DNA of 64,000 bases from Heligmosomoides polygyrus polygyrus (lineage: Eukaryota; Nematoda; Chromadorea; Rhabditida; Heligmosomidae), in contig OX377202.1 of NCBI GenBank assembly GCA_947396885.1, positions 248,001 through 312,000 on the forward strand, given 5' to 3'. The position numbers and the translations under genes are program-made. Numbering within the stretch: the first letter of the stretch is position 1; each line of letters starts with the position of its first letter. Under the pieces are notes generated by a model. It was not told the origin of the DNA. It did not search any database and saw only the letters and a program-made list of their open reading frames with translations. Below, piece by piece: positions 40,401 to 52,690 of this stretch.

Positions 40401-43400
40401 GAAAACAGTAGTGACCAGATTCAGCCATGAAGATCCCTCAAGCCCAGCAATATAGAGCAAACCGAGTGAAGATTAAAGCACGAACAGTTGCAGAAATGCA
40501 GACAGCCATTGAAAAAGACTCATCCGCACCAGTTGGCCATGGTGCCCTCACACCTTTAGGTGCAAAAGGTGATTGTCGGAATTTCGGGATACGGGTGTGT
40601 CAACCACCCTCGTGGGCACGGCAAACGGAGTACCAGAGGAAACTGCAAGTGGCTAGCGTACATTATTAGTACAACCAGTGAGTATTTAGCATCATTTATG
40701 ATAGTTAACGAACTGTAAGGCCGAGGACTTTCGTCTAACACTGACTGCGTGGTCATACAAAGTATGACATGCAAGAAAGAAAATATCGTGAAGAACATGG
40801 CAAGAGATAGCGAAACTATCGAGTAGGAGCTGCAGTGATGGCTAAAAAACAAACGATTTGGAAAGACGTTAAGTCAATCCACTAGAAAGAAGAAACCGAA
40901 TGTCTAAAAAACCGAAAGGGGAAGTGCCATTGCAGAATGTCTGACGGTAAGGTTTCCAACCGTCGTGCAACTCCGAAGAACAAGCAGTTAAGCAATCTGC
41001 TGCTCTGCAGGCGTGTGTAGTGCAATTTGAAATCTCCAATACAAGCGTTACATGGTCTGAAAACCCAGTATTTGCTTGGTGATAATTTGTTTAATTTCCT
41101 TATGTAGTATGTGAAAGCAAAATACGAGGTCTGCTACTGCTCTTCTGCAATGCAAACTTTTGAACCCCAGTACTTTTAAGCGGCAGTGGTACTAAGATAT
41201 ATAGTATAGGTACTGTCAGAATTTCTATGGATTCAGTAGAAGACCAATCTAATGAAAGTTTTCCGAATTCTTTCAAGTTGCGGAATGTGTTTCCCTTTGG
41301 AAGGGTTCCACCTTTGAGAGCAATTCTCAAGATGGGTCAAGACATATGTTCTGTGTAAAAATTTGAATTTCAAGGAATCAATGGTATTTTCCATCGCCAT
41401 CCAAACGACGTAGCGGAATAGTTAATGGATTGATTCGATTTTTTAAATCCAGATCACAGGATGATGTGACTTAGTATGCTGATGGCCGACCGGTTTGTCA
41501 TCTGAGAAATGGCCTCGAGCTCGAGAAATCTGCCTGAGAAAGAGTCGCTGATTTCTCGAGGTCAAAGCTCTATATCGATTTGATCTGTCGGTCTGTGTCA
41601 GCGATCGCGCGCCGGTCCGATGCCTTCTGGATCGACCCGTCGAGCTGACGTCGCTGCTCTGCAGCCACCCGGCGGGTCGAGGCACTGCGCTCCTGCTTCA
41701 GGCAGCTCGGCAGGTTGGTGCACTTTCGTTGTCGCCTTTCTTCTCGACGTTGAGTTTTGACCGGAAACCGGAAATTAGGGGCAACACGGTTTTGGGGGGG
41801 GGGGGGGTGTGGACTGGTTGATGGGACCGAGGGTTCCTGCTGTGGTCTGGGATGATGTGATTCACTGTTTTCTGTTTCTTCAGCGATGCTTCTTAAACAA
41901 AGCGGGAGTGGGAGGAAGGGAGGTGGAGAAGGGTGGGAGGATGAGAGAAAACTGGTTGATAGGATCTAGAGGAGACCTTCTTTAGGTCTCACGACTTTTT
42001 GTGTTCCCATGAAGGCTACGCTGATCGATTTCAATTTTATTAATTCGCTGGATTTCCTCGGTGGATAGGTTGGTGTTCTTGGATCATACGTGTGCGACAC
42101 CACCTATGCGTTTTTAGCTGTAATTCCACACCTCCCCACCCGTACTGCGCTCATTTCCGGTAAACCTGTCAAACCAAGCTTCCCTCAGCTGCAGCTGTAG
42201 TTTGGTGTCGTCAGTGCGGAAAAAATCAAGTTTCCTTCTTTGTCAACAAATCTTCTTCATCTTCGATACGACTGTATTTTCATCTTCACAACGAAAGACC
42301 ACCTCCAGCTAGAATCAGTATCGAAAATCGATATCAATCGAATAACGAAAAAAATACTCTTGAGGCAAACCAGGCATAAAGACTGCTAAGCCTAGCGTAA
42401 AGTAGGCTGGACACTCAACTTTTACTTCATTTTCGCTACTGTTGATTTGGTACTACTTTTGTTATTATGCCTGGAAATATTGTTGTATTTTGGAGCCCTC
42501 TCCTCCCTCGACTAGAATAGATCCGGGCGCCATACGATTTAGAGAGTAGACTTCTCTATAAGCGTTGATATTTCCGACGAATTGACCCAGAATAGTGAAC
42601 TTCAAAAAGGGGACGGTGTTTGTCATTAATGTGGCCTGCATGGGGAGGAGTGGGAGGCGCGCCAGGCAATGGATCACAGCCAATCAGAGCACTGATTGCA
42701 CAGCCCTTCTAGGGCTCACGGCCATTCCACGTAGTTTGCTTAGTCTTGCGCGTTCCCTGTAGGCTACATTTGCGACTAGTGCAAAAAAACAAGGAATCAT
42801 TTTTATAGGAGTGACCCTTAATCTGTGTGTTCGTCCAATGTCGTAACCAAGTGCCTCCGTGCGGGCGTGGCCGGTTGCCGGATGAAGGTGTGATTGGCTG
42901 GTGCACCCCTAGTGCACCTACGCCCAGGCAGAATTCCCAGTAGTATCAAATGCCTGCACTTCTTGAGGGTAGAAATGCTCGTTCGTTTTTGGAGACTTTG
43001 TTAAGCCTTTCTAGTGTCGTCAAATCATTTAGCATGTGACAATCGCAGATTCGTCCGATTACGCAAAAACGGCTCTTCAATGGATAATAAACAACGACGT
43101 GATGCTTCTCAAGTCGAGGAAATAGGTAGGGATTCGGCGATTGTTTTGATACAGCTTCAATGTTTTACGCCCCCTGTAATCAGAGCTACGGGTAAGGCTA
43201 AGTGGCCAACTGTAGAAGTGCCAGCATAGTGTATTTGGTGTATAGCTGTAGTGATGACGGCAAAAGTTGTAGGGTATTTGTCGCGAACATCCACCGGGGT
43301 GCGGGAACGCACTGTTGCTCCGACAGTAGCTGCGGCGACCGATCAGACACCGACTCAGCCGCACTGACGGAGCACTTGATTGGCTGTTGCGATCAAGGTA

Positions 43401-43609
43401 GGAGCAACGGGGCGTTTCTGCACCATCGTGGTGCGTCTATGTGACATGTATCCGTTGTAGCTTAAAAACTAGGTGGGGATTGAAAAATATTCCAATTGTT
43501 TAGCCTTTCTTCATTTAATAGATGGGCAACTGTGTACTTGTTCAGTGATTCCTTTTTGAACACTGCCAACCGAAGTTGTTTCAAAACCTCGAAATTTTAA
43601 TATTTTCAG
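40401..43609. other. No confirmed gene
   Basis: The interval is mixed, mostly AT-leaning sequence. A 14-G run lies at 41794-41807. Short open frames (40427-40669 plus, 41100-41330 minus) are unrecognised. An exon-like MDNKQRRDASQVEEI ending at a GTAGGG donor occurs at 43080-43125 but could not be joined to anything. Confidence 0.4.
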
Positions 43610-43718
43610 TCGATGTTCGTCCGTGTGCTTCCAGCTGATGTGGTGGACTCGCGGGAGCAGATGGCTCGTTTGATCAACGAATTTGCCAGCTTCACCAAAG
43701 GAAGGGAATATCTGCGCG
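43610..43718 (+). CDS. Orphan exon, possibly armadillo-like (ARMC9-like)
   Basis: Acceptor TATTTTCAG and donor GCGCG|GTAATG bound a 109-base exon encoding VVDSREQMARLINEFASFTK and GREYLR. The RLINEFASFTKGREYL block recalls a segment of the LisH/armadillo protein ARMC9; this is recollection, not an alignment. Downstream sequence from 43741 (EGSIAERLGTSSSS) would be in frame after a 28-base intron, too short to be comfortable. No other exons of such a gene were recognised, so this may be a gene relic. Confidence 0.3.
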
Positions 43719-43988
43719 GTAATGCTTTCTTTTTGATGTGTTCTAGAAGGCAGTATTGCTGAGCGTCTGGGAACGTCATCGAGCAGCTTGGCGGGTAAAC
43801 TCCTCTCTGGTATGGTGTGGCATAACACTACTACCGCACTCGTCGCCAAAGACGTGGCTTTTTGATATACATTGTGGAACCAAATATAAGAGAGGTATTG
43901 CCGAAGAGTGCTCCTAATCCGGCGACGAACACTAAAACAACGTAAATAAATCATGTTAATGGCAAAAATACTTGAAGGAAACCGCTGC

Positions 43989-44238
43989 CCTAGGCCTATG
44001 TTGTACTTCGACGACGCGTCGCGAGAGCTCCGCAGGGGGTGTTATACATCCGTCGCCGACGTCGCCAGAGACGGGTCGACGTCGCCGACGTCATTCAAGA
44101 GTGGCAAAAAATGGGCTCCTATGGAGTGTTTTGATTGTGGGTTGGTTCTTCGTTCTCGGCACTGCCATGATCCCCACCGGACTTCAAATTACGAAATCGA
44201 GAAGTGCAAAAGGCGACCGTCTTGCTTATACCAATAGT
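43989..44238 (+). repeat. GC-rich 'GTCGCC' repeat, copy A3 (long form)
   Basis: It starts CCTAGGCCTATGTTGTACTT and has fewer GTCGCC units than A2. It shares with A2 the AGAGCTCCGCAGGGGG block and the tail containing GGTTCTTCGTTCTCGGCACTG, ending near ATAGTGCC. Confidence 0.7.
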
Positions 44239-45321
44239 GCCATTCGCTAGAACACTGAGGGTTTGTGGAGGGAGTGGGAGCCTAAACCTTACCTTCCCTT
44301 CTCCTTGTCATCTTTATTCGCTTTTCTGTTCTTCTCACCCATTCTATTCGCGTTTTCTAGGCCTTTTCGCTTTATTGCAGAGAAAGAACACAAAATAAAA
44401 CTGTGAAGAAAATAGGTAGTGTTTCCTCGCTATCTGAAATGATACTGCAAACCTCTACGAAGAGCCTTTCGAAATGCAATTCATACTAATTAAGGAAATA
44501 CATCGAAATACAATTCATACTAATTAATTCGGTAAATCAATAGTCGTTAAATGCTCGACACTGCCCCGTACTTCTATTATTGTTATATTTTAACGCATAC
44601 TGCCGGTCTTCTATTATTATTATATTTCAACGTATTTTTAACACGTAGTGAGGAGAATTCTGAAAATCTTGTGGCATTCCCCTCACCTCAGCGTAGTAGC
44701 TAGTCTATGCATCGTTGACACGGATGCTCTATGGGTGTGCATGTGCGACATACGGTGGGCGATCTTGAATGAACCTCAGAAAACTCTGCCGGTGTGAACC
44801 TCGTGTAATCGTGGAACTGAGCCTCCTTCAGTCCAACCGAGTAGACGTCGAATGGTTTGAACCTCAACTCCACACTAGCTGCGTAAGTGGGCCTCACGTA
44901 GCTGCTCCCAACTCTTCCTCGTTTATCGTTCAAAACCAGCGCCACACAAAAGACAACAACTTTGGAGCAGTACTTGCGCCTCGAAACCATGTGGCTTTAG
45001 GTTAGCTCTGAATGAAGAGGAGAAGAAATATAAAAAGAGAGGACTCTGTCCCTCTCATCCGACATCTCGCGCATCTCTCTCCCAAGACCGTTTTGAAAAA
45101 CTGCTTCAGATCACACCTATCCATCTTCTAAAGGCTCCAAATGTGCTTAGTAAGAGAAAATGCGCCAGATTAGCAATGGTCGAGCAGGCACCGTTCATAG
45201 AAAACAAAAATCATCATCAAGTCTCGAAGCATAATAAGGAAAGCACACAATGTAACCAAATTCGAGGCAGATGTGGTCACCTAGCGTTTCCAACCGCAGT
45301 CTGGTTACCAAATGATGAAAT
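44239..45321. other. No confirmed gene
   Basis: AT-rich DNA with a short internal near-duplication of GAAATACAATTCATACTAATTA around 44470-44525 (two related copies). A 96-codon minus-strand open frame (44700-44990) is unrecognised. Confidence 0.4.
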
Positions 45322-45480
45322 TAAAAACGGCTCCGATGCTCTTCTATCGGCGACCTCGCCGACGTCCGGCCACAGAATCTGTCTACGGCGTCGGCGACGT
45401 CTCTGGCGACGTTGGCGTCGCCGACGTCGGTGACGGGTCGCAGCGTCGGCGACGCATCGCTGAAGTATAACATAGCCCTT
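45322..45480 (-). repeat. GC-rich 'GTCGCC' repeat, copy A4 (short form)
   Basis: On the minus strand it reads GGGCTATGTTATACTTCAGC at the start and ends AGAGCATCGGAGCC-GTTTTTA, matching A1 at both ends and at the internal ACAGATTCTGTGGC. Confidence 0.7.
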
Positions 45481-45670
45481 GATGGGGCCCTCTCTCGCAA
45501 TGGGACACTTAACACGATATGGGAAATTCACGGGAAAGAACTGCACAGTTTTATACCAACCTTCCAAGGGAGCTATAATATTCTTTAAATGTTGACATTC
45601 TTATGTGGGAAGCGACTAAGACCGGTAGCTAAAAGTAGCTGTACGTAAGTTAGCTAATTCTAACTATGTT

Positions 45671-45880
45671 TTAAACATTAACAATAGTTTTGTGTAAATG
45701 TGTAAGAAGCCGTGGGTTGTTCGAATGGTCACTGCGGAAAAGCGAGAAAAGAGTGGCATACGCCTTGCATACCACATGACTAATATGATTAGAAAATGAC
45801 AGCCTAGTGTCAGCAATCACGCCAACATCTTTAGCCATTAGCAGAGCGTGATCTCCAAGGATCTGAACACATTCCTGGAC
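45671..45880 (-). pseudogene. CR1-type LINE fragment (RT thumb region)
   Basis: The minus strand encodes DVGVIADTRLSFSNHISHV and LFRSDHSNNPRLLTHLHKT, the typical segment after the CR1/Jockey reverse transcriptase catalytic core. It is truncated on both sides. Confidence 0.65.
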
Positions 45881-47984
45881 GGCTTTCGAAGCGGACTCAC
45901 GCGGAAACATCGACCCCTCCCCTACCGCCTCTTCGGCGTTCCTTTGTACCTCTCGCTCCCAATGGGAGCGTTGGCGAGAATTTATTTGTCGGCCGGCTCC
46001 TTCGCGAATACCATAATTTCTCGATTTTGGGCCAACTAATCGTTGATGTACGACCTGTCGCGACGGCGACGGGCCGCACTGCGACGTCGCGCGCATCTCG
46101 CCATCGTCGTCACTATTCGAACCGATTCCTTTCGGCAACTAGGGTGAAGGTTCTTGTCCTCAGTGAACTAGGCGCCGCACCAGAGGCGAACTCTCCTCCC
46201 TGAAACGCCAGTGTTCCAGAACCTGATGGCCGAAGCAACTTGTTTATCTTACGCAAACAGTGGCAAATCTGCAGTCGTATATAGAGCAATGCGAAGGCAA
46301 ATTGCAAAAGAGAACATCGCTAGATCAACCGCTCATAGTCCTCAAGCCATCAGTCTTTGAATGAGTGCCGAAACCCTGTTCGTGCTGCTCAATAGCGTCT
46401 GTAGCAGTGGCGTAGGCTTGGCCACGTTATTTCGTGTCTTCACGCTGGCAGTTGCCTGCGCCCTCTAATCCTTGGTGAAAATGGTAGCGGTAGATTTACT
46501 ACTCCAGGATCATGTCGAGTGAAGTCCTTTCAAATTGAAGTCCTGCAGTAGTTAACCTATCCCCTGCGGTATGATACACACATAAATAAATATAATACAC
46601 ACACAAACACACATACGCACTCCCTAGTCGGATAGTCGGTGACGTCTGTGGCATCTCTTCTCAGTCCGGATGGGCGAAATTTTGAAAACCTCGGAAAACA
46701 ACATCGAGTTTGTCAGAAAACGGGCCAAAAACGACGGAAAACAAAAATTTTCGAAATTATCACTTCAGCGATCTATTGTATTTAGATATGCATTTTTACC
46801 AGTAACCAACACACTTATAGCATGTCACGCCAAACCGGACAATTATCTACGCAAGCTGAATAGTTTTGCAATCAAAATTAACACTTCCCGAATAAAAGCG
46901 AAGGGGTTTGTGACTAAAGCGGATCCTCTCTTTTTTGAAAATTTATAATTCACTTACAATAGATCCAGCGTAGTGCTAGGAGTTTTATGAAATTTTCAAT
47001 TTTTTTTGTAGTTAAAACAGTGAATTAAACTCAGAACTTTTTAATCAATTCTAATATAACAAGGGATGTCCAAGTGGGGCTGAATTAGGTGGCTGAACTC
47101 GTCCTCCGACGCCGCAGGCATAGGAAAAGTGATTCGGCCAGAGATTCGTTCTGGACCGTACGACGTTTCGTAAACGAGTGAATTTCTGGTCTGTGGCAGG
47201 GGAGTGGAGAAAATCGCAGCATGTGCTTCGCTTCTGGCTCGGTAATTTACGGAAATCCCTGCAAGCCTGAAGCAAGACTAAATTCAGGAGGACTGTATTC
47301 CAACTCCTTCAGCAAAACGGGTCCCTCCCTCCCCAAGGCAGCAAAGCAGATCGTCGCTGGTTCGCAGGAGGTGAGTCACGTCGCGACTCAGTCCTCCCGG
47401 TCGTTCCCTCTCGTCCTCGTTGCCCCTCCGTCCGACGCCGTGCTACCCGTTTACGAGCGCTCGTAAAACGCTCGCGTTCAGATAACGATTATACATACAG
47501 CGTGACAGAAAGAGCACTCGATAAATATTCCTCACGAAGAGAGCACAGAGCCATTCGCCCGCACACTCGCACACAGTCACTCTTTCTTTCGTCCTCCCGT
47601 CGGACTCGGGCGGCGGCACGGGAGCTCTTCTGTGGCTCCGTCTTCGGCCGGGAGCAGCGTGTGGGTGAAAGCAGGACTTTGTCCGAAGGCTGAATCGGAA
47701 AGCGCTGAAGTCGATACGAGCGTTGAGCCGATCGTTATCCTTCCTGTCCTCCACTGCACTGCGAGTGAGTCCAGGATGAACGACCCTTGCCGATGACCTC
47801 GATGTGTAGGCATGACCCTTCTAGAAGGGCAGTAATTTTTAACAGCAGTAATTTTTAGCTTATTAGAAGGAGATCGATTGCAATCGATTAGACCGCCACG
47901 ATTTTTATTGATTGATACGATAAATGTTGCTTACTTGAAGCAGGACATTGAGGAGGACATTTTTTTTGCAACTGATCTTGTTGT
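45881..47984. other. No confirmed gene; one exon-like segment
   Basis: An 83-base segment at 47288-47370 is bounded by acceptor TAAATTCAG and donor GAG|GTGAGT and is open in more than one frame, so its reading cannot be chosen. A 92-codon open frame at 46670-46948 is unrecognised. The rest shows no feature. Confidence 0.35.
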
Positions 47985-48210
47985 ACTGTTTAGTATACAT
48001 AGGACCCGGAGGATTCAATCATCTTTTCGGATGATTGAATCCTCCGGATAACGCTAATTTCATCATCGTCATATTTTTGATCATCATCATATTTTTGAAT
48101 GATTCGGGTACGGACAATTCCGCCTGCCTCAGATTTTTGAATAATTTGGATTGCGATATTCGAATTGGATGTCCAAAAATAATTCCTTCGGATCCAATAT
48201 GTGCTGTTAA
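47985..48210 (-). repeat. Element E2, degenerate copy of the 42-bp repeat element
   Basis: On the minus strand it begins near ACATATTGGATCCGAAGG and contains CGAATCATTCAAAAAT, matching E1, and ends near GGGTCCTATGTATAC. It has an extra local hairpin (GATTCAATCATC / GATGATTGAATC). Confidence 0.5.
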
Positions 48211-48399
48211 GATCTGTGTTACTGCACGAAAACAGAATCCTTGCTATAAATCGAAAAAAACGATCTAGTCGACTGAATGGCGCGATATCCTCGTTTAATA
48301 AACTAAATGATTGCAGCTTGCTGCCGCTTAAAACAGCCATTATTTTTTTTCTTAAAAATACGTTTTCATTAAATTTCAAATAGTGTGTTCACTTAGGTA

Positions 48400-48729
48400 G
48401 CTGTATATACCAGCAGTTTTACCGACTCCAAGCCCTTCCGCAATCTAACGGATTGTTTGCAATGGATTAGCTTCCACGAAGGCCTTCAAATCGTCGTCCT
48501 GGACTGCTGTCGGTCTGCCGCTTCGGGGTACATCTCCAAGGTTGAAATCTCGAGAACGAAATTTTTCGAACCACCGTTGCACGATCCTTCCTCCAACACT
48601 ACTGGGCCTCCACACACGGTTGATTTGCCAAGCTGCTTCGACCGCGGACTGGTCCAGTTTGAAATTGAAATAAAATACCGCTCGGAACTGCTCTTTCGAG
48701 TACTTCAGTAAGTCTTCGAAGAAACACAA
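48400..48729 (-). pseudogene. Mariner transposase N-terminal fragment
   Basis: The minus strand encodes SAVEAAWQINRVW, VGGRIVQRWFEKFRS and DVPRSGRPTAVQDDDLKAF. These are the paired helix-turn-helix DNA-binding region and GRP linker of mariner transposases. A stop follows LQTIR, then IAEGLGVGKTA continues the family. The catalytic half is missing. Confidence 0.75.
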
Positions 48730-49715
48730 CTGCTAAGCGTAGGTGAAGCACAAATTATTCGGTCAATGGAGCGAGGAATTCGGTGTTAGGCGTTGTATAA
48801 AAAGGCGGAGGAGGTTGAATATTGGTTCAGTAACAAACAAGCGAAAAGCGATTGCACAAAACCGCCAGAACTTTCCGGGCGAACCTAATAGCTCGATTCT
48901 GGACGAGAAAACAGCGTGAGATACCAGTTTTCGGATTCACCTCGAAGGTCTAGTTGTTGTTGTTCAGCGTTTCACAAGCTGTCCAAAATTCCTGATCATG
49001 TCTACTCAAACAAACGTCGCCACACAATGGACAAGTGCGCATGCTCGTGGCCTTATCGCCTCATCCGATGCACTGGGATTTTTGCATTCCTACTTTGTGA
49101 AACGCCTTCCGTTTCGAAGTGTGCAAAGAGTAGAAGACGTGGTTCTGAACAGTGAACAGAATACTTTACCGTGCTGGGGAGGTAAATAGTCTGTTTCTGT
49201 GTGAATGGTTTTTGAAGAGCTCCTTGCACATAAACTCCTCAGGCGAACCTTGTGCTTCTGCGTGTCGCCTCGATTGAAATTCCGCCTTCAGAAACCTAAA
49301 CGTGATGCAGTCACTTGAAATGCAACGTCTCCTACTAAGCAGGCATCTACAACGTGAAGTACCGTATCCTTTGTCCAGAACGGAAGGAAGATTTCGGAGT
49401 ATGGTCAATCCGGCTCCTCAGTTCTGTGTCCGTCAGCCTCACAGAAATCACCAACGTGGTGGGGGCCGCTGTTTGCCGACAAAGGTCGTAAAAGCAGGAG
49501 TGTGACCTGACCTCTCCGCCTAACGCTTTTATGGCGGTCGTGCTATTTGAAGGGCGACGAAACTTAATGACAACATTGTCGCCGTCGTTGGGCGATTGGG
49601 ACGGCTCTTTTTAATGCGGCCGTTTTCGTATTATCAGAGGCCGGAAATCAGATCTTCAACGTGTTCTATGAAGTGTACGATCCGCTTTCTCGAGGGTCGT
49701 CGATAGTAAAAGATC
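48730..49715. other. No gene seen
   Basis: The interval holds no splice-supported exon or recognised repeat. Open frames here are short and show no family resemblance. Confidence 0.4.
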
Positions 49716-50745
49716 ATGGAGCTGTTTACTCGATTAATTCTGAGTAGGATCATCACAACGCCTGACGAAGAACAGCCATGCGAACAAGCAGGATTTCGGA
49801 GAGGATTCAGCTATTCACATACGGATTCAGCCACACGCCTAAACTCATCGAAGTATCGCGAGTGTGCAAGTTGCCGCTGTCGAGAGTTGTACAGTTTATT
49901 TACGACCAGGATATCACCATTCTTCAACGACGTCTGCGTGAACATGAAGAGGGGGTTCGGCAAGGGGGTAGCATATCCCCGAAGCTCTTCAGCGTCACTT
50001 CAAAACGTCATGCGCGATCTAGAATGGGAAGACATGGGAGTCGACGGGCGGGGCTGCATCGTCTTCGCTTCGCTGACGACATCGTGCTCATAACACCGAG
50101 CATCAGTCAGACGGAGCGAATGCTGGCCGGCCGTGTATGGAGGAACGTTGGACTGCAGCTGAATCTTACGAATATGATGTTCATGAGAAACAGGTGAGTC
50201 TTTGATGCCCCATTCTATCTCAACGGAACGAACATCTCCAAATGCTTCGGCTACGTGTATCTGGGTCGCGAAGCCATCTTGGTCAACGACCCAGCGAAGG
50301 AGGAGGGTAGGAGGAAGCGAGCGGCTTGGGGATCCTTCAAGTGCATCGAAGAATTCGTGAAGAAGTCGAAGAATGTTCATTCCTTGCCCACCTATTCGAT
50401 CCATCGTCGCGCATCGGGGAGTCAAGAGGGCAATGCTTGGAATGCCACAATTCATGCAAGTGAGAGGAAGTCTCCGGAATTCCGAGGTTCCTCTACGTTC
50501 GAAGATCAGAGATGGTTCGTATGGGCCAAGTCGAAAATTAGGTGGGCCGGCCATTCGCAGACACCTGGACGACCACCAATGCGTTTGTCGGACTTCTTCG
50601 TGAAAGCCCTGAACGAACGATATGACGCTCTTCGGGTCCCTCGAGCGAGGAAATTCCATTGGAGCACTCTGGCGCGCGTCATGGACGAGCGTAGACGCTA
50701 CTGGCGCCCGCTTGTCGATGATCAACGGGACGACAGGTGATACTG
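49716..50745 (+). pseudogene. Degenerate RTE-1-like LINE fragment
   Basis: The segment encodes, across shifting frames, [53 protein letters not shown] and [20 protein letters not shown], ending RDDR then a stop. These match the C-terminal half of the intact element at 36947-39991. Frameshifts and deletions are numerous. The 3' end shares GACGACAGGTGATAC. Confidence 0.85.
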
Positions 50746-50776
50746 AGCCTGGAGAATACGCTTGAATTTCATATAC

Positions 50777-51252
50777 AAGGTGTCTTAAAAAAATATCTGC
50801 ACTGTTTGAAATATGATAGCTTTCCTCAGAACAAAGAAACTGAAGAAGTTAAGGGCTCATATGAAAACTTTAAAAAAAATAGAAATTTTGGGACATATGA
50901 GCGGTGTAGAATGCGCCATGCACTCGTCTGATATGTTGCATTTTACACTCGATTGATTGTGTTTCGACTGAACACTTGTTATAATTTCTTCGCAAAGTGT
51001 GTGTGTGTTGATTTGTGCTTCTTATAAGATTTAAGGGCGCGTGTAGCGCAGTCGGAGGAGGCGCCAACTGTCGCCTGCACCCGATACCAGATTGCTGGTT
51101 CGGATTTCCTGCCCAGGCCAACCAAGCCTTCCATCCCTCGGGGTCGGTGAATTTATACCAGACTTGTCTGGGAAGGGGAAAGCGCTGACTTGTTCATCGG
51201 CTGGCCAGGTTATCACCTTTCAAACAGTGTATACATTTTTTGACACCCTGTA
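50777..51252. mobile_element. Foldback family B MITE carrying a SINE
   Basis: TA and CAAGGTGTC lie at the left end, with GACACCCTG and TA at the right. The inner terminal blocks CACTGTTTGAAAT and CCTTTCAAACAGTG are inverted copies. The left arm matches the 20331 element (GCGCCATGCACTCGTCT), but the right arm is reduced to ~45 bases. A SINE occupies 51035-51209. Confidence 0.65.
51035..51209 (+). mobile_element. tRNA-derived SINE inside a family B MITE
   Basis: The best-preserved copy. TAGCGCAGTCGG fits the polymerase III box A and GGTTCGGATTT approximates box B. The body CCCAGGCCAACCAAGCCTTC and tail ACCAGACTTGTCTGGGAAGG...CATCGGCTGGCC follow. It has no coding content. Confidence 0.7.
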
Positions 51253-52271
51253 TAGTAATATTGCATGGCTATTGAAGGGCAATGCCCTAAAAAGAAAGGG
51301 ATGATTTTAAATGAGGGCGTTGTTCGAAAAACATTGCGCCTTGACTCAGAGCGGTTGCAAACTACAGCATTCGCTCTGAAAAAAAAAAACTTCGTTTCGT
51401 AAGTAAAAGGAAGGACATTTACCTTCCTCGTTGAGTGCTGCATCGAATGAGTGTTTATGTGGAAAAGTCGTCAACTAGGACTGCGTGGACGAGAGGTGAA
51501 TGAAATATAAGAGACGAGAAAAGCGGCACTATTTCCAAAGGAAGACAGTTTCTCGTTGACCTGATCAACGGTGGGCCGGAAAGGCACGAGATAGTAAACG
51601 CGGAAGGCCTGCCGCTGCAGTACTCAGCTTTATGTAAATTTTAAGGCGATAAAGGAACGTGGCTTGCTTCATGCATAAGCCGTTCTTCAGATAGGATCTG
51701 CAGCTTCTGTTGTCATACCGACGTGCCTGGCATTTACTTAAAGAACGCCAGCAGAACCTACGGAGCGACCACCATAGGCAGCATTTGTATAATAGACGAC
51801 ATCTTGCCTCAGAAAATATTGGACATGTGCTTCAATTCTTCTGTAGTCGATGTTTCAATCAAAGCTGGGCGTCTTTGTGATTCATCGAAAATCCTTATGT
51901 AATAGCCATTATTGGAAGGCACATTGGGAGACTCCAGTCTTTGCTGCGAAAGAAACTGCTGTAGTACTAGATTCAATAAAGTACACAGAGCCACGCCTTG
52001 GCGCAAGAGACACTAACCTTGTATGGAACTTGCAGGATTCCAATTGGTTCTGCAGACGAGTGGAGAAACTCGACTCACGGCGCACTCCAAACACCACTTG
52101 CGCCTGCTAAAAATGAGATTTTTGCCATCACATGATGATAATGACTCGCTCAACGTGCTGTATCCAAAGACAAGAATAAATGTAGCCGCTAACCAATCTC
52201 TTTGTGGGATGGGCCACAGATTCTACGTCTGCGGGATATCATGAAGGCAATTTTGGTGGACATTTGGCTAT
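51253..52271. other. No gene seen
   Basis: Unremarkable, mostly AT-rich sequence with a short A10 tract near 51378. No exon, RNA gene or recognisable element. Confidence 0.4.
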
Positions 52272-52455
52272 GGATGCGTGTTAGCGCAGTTGGAGGAAGG
52301 ACGGGCTGTCGCGTGCGTTCCAATTCAAGGTTACTGATTCAGATATCCCGCCCAGGCCAATCAAAGCTTTCACGATTCCGGGGTAATTGGTGCCAGACAT
52401 TCTGATTCAGTTAAAACACTGACTTCTTCACCGTCATTACCGCAAGTCATTGTGA
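52272..52455 (+). mobile_element. tRNA-derived SINE copy
   Basis: TTAGCGCAGTTGG (box A) is followed by the body CCCGCCCAGGCCAATCAAAG and tail TGGTGCCAGACATTCTG, ending near AAGTCATTGTG. Confidence 0.65.
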
Positions 52456-52554
52456 AGGCCGAACGTGCAAATTGCCTCCACTTTACCCCGTAAAGTTATA
52501 ATGCATGGCGCATCCCGCAAAAGGGTTGACTTCCGCCGGCCTTTATCCTTTATT

Positions 52555-52690
52555 TGGCCTATTCAACGACCTTCGGGACCCAGCCGACGGAAAGCTCAGT
52601 CTCTTATCCTTCACAGGCATGTTTGGCACCAACTCACCAACGCCTAGGACAGTTGTTCTGTACGGGAACCCTTTCCACAAATGAATTTGG
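52555..52690 (-). mobile_element. Truncated SINE copy
   Basis: The minus strand has GTTGGTGCCAAACATGCCTG, TGAAGGATAAGA and GTCGGCTGGG, matching the SINE tail. The tRNA-like head is unrecognisable. Confidence 0.45.
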
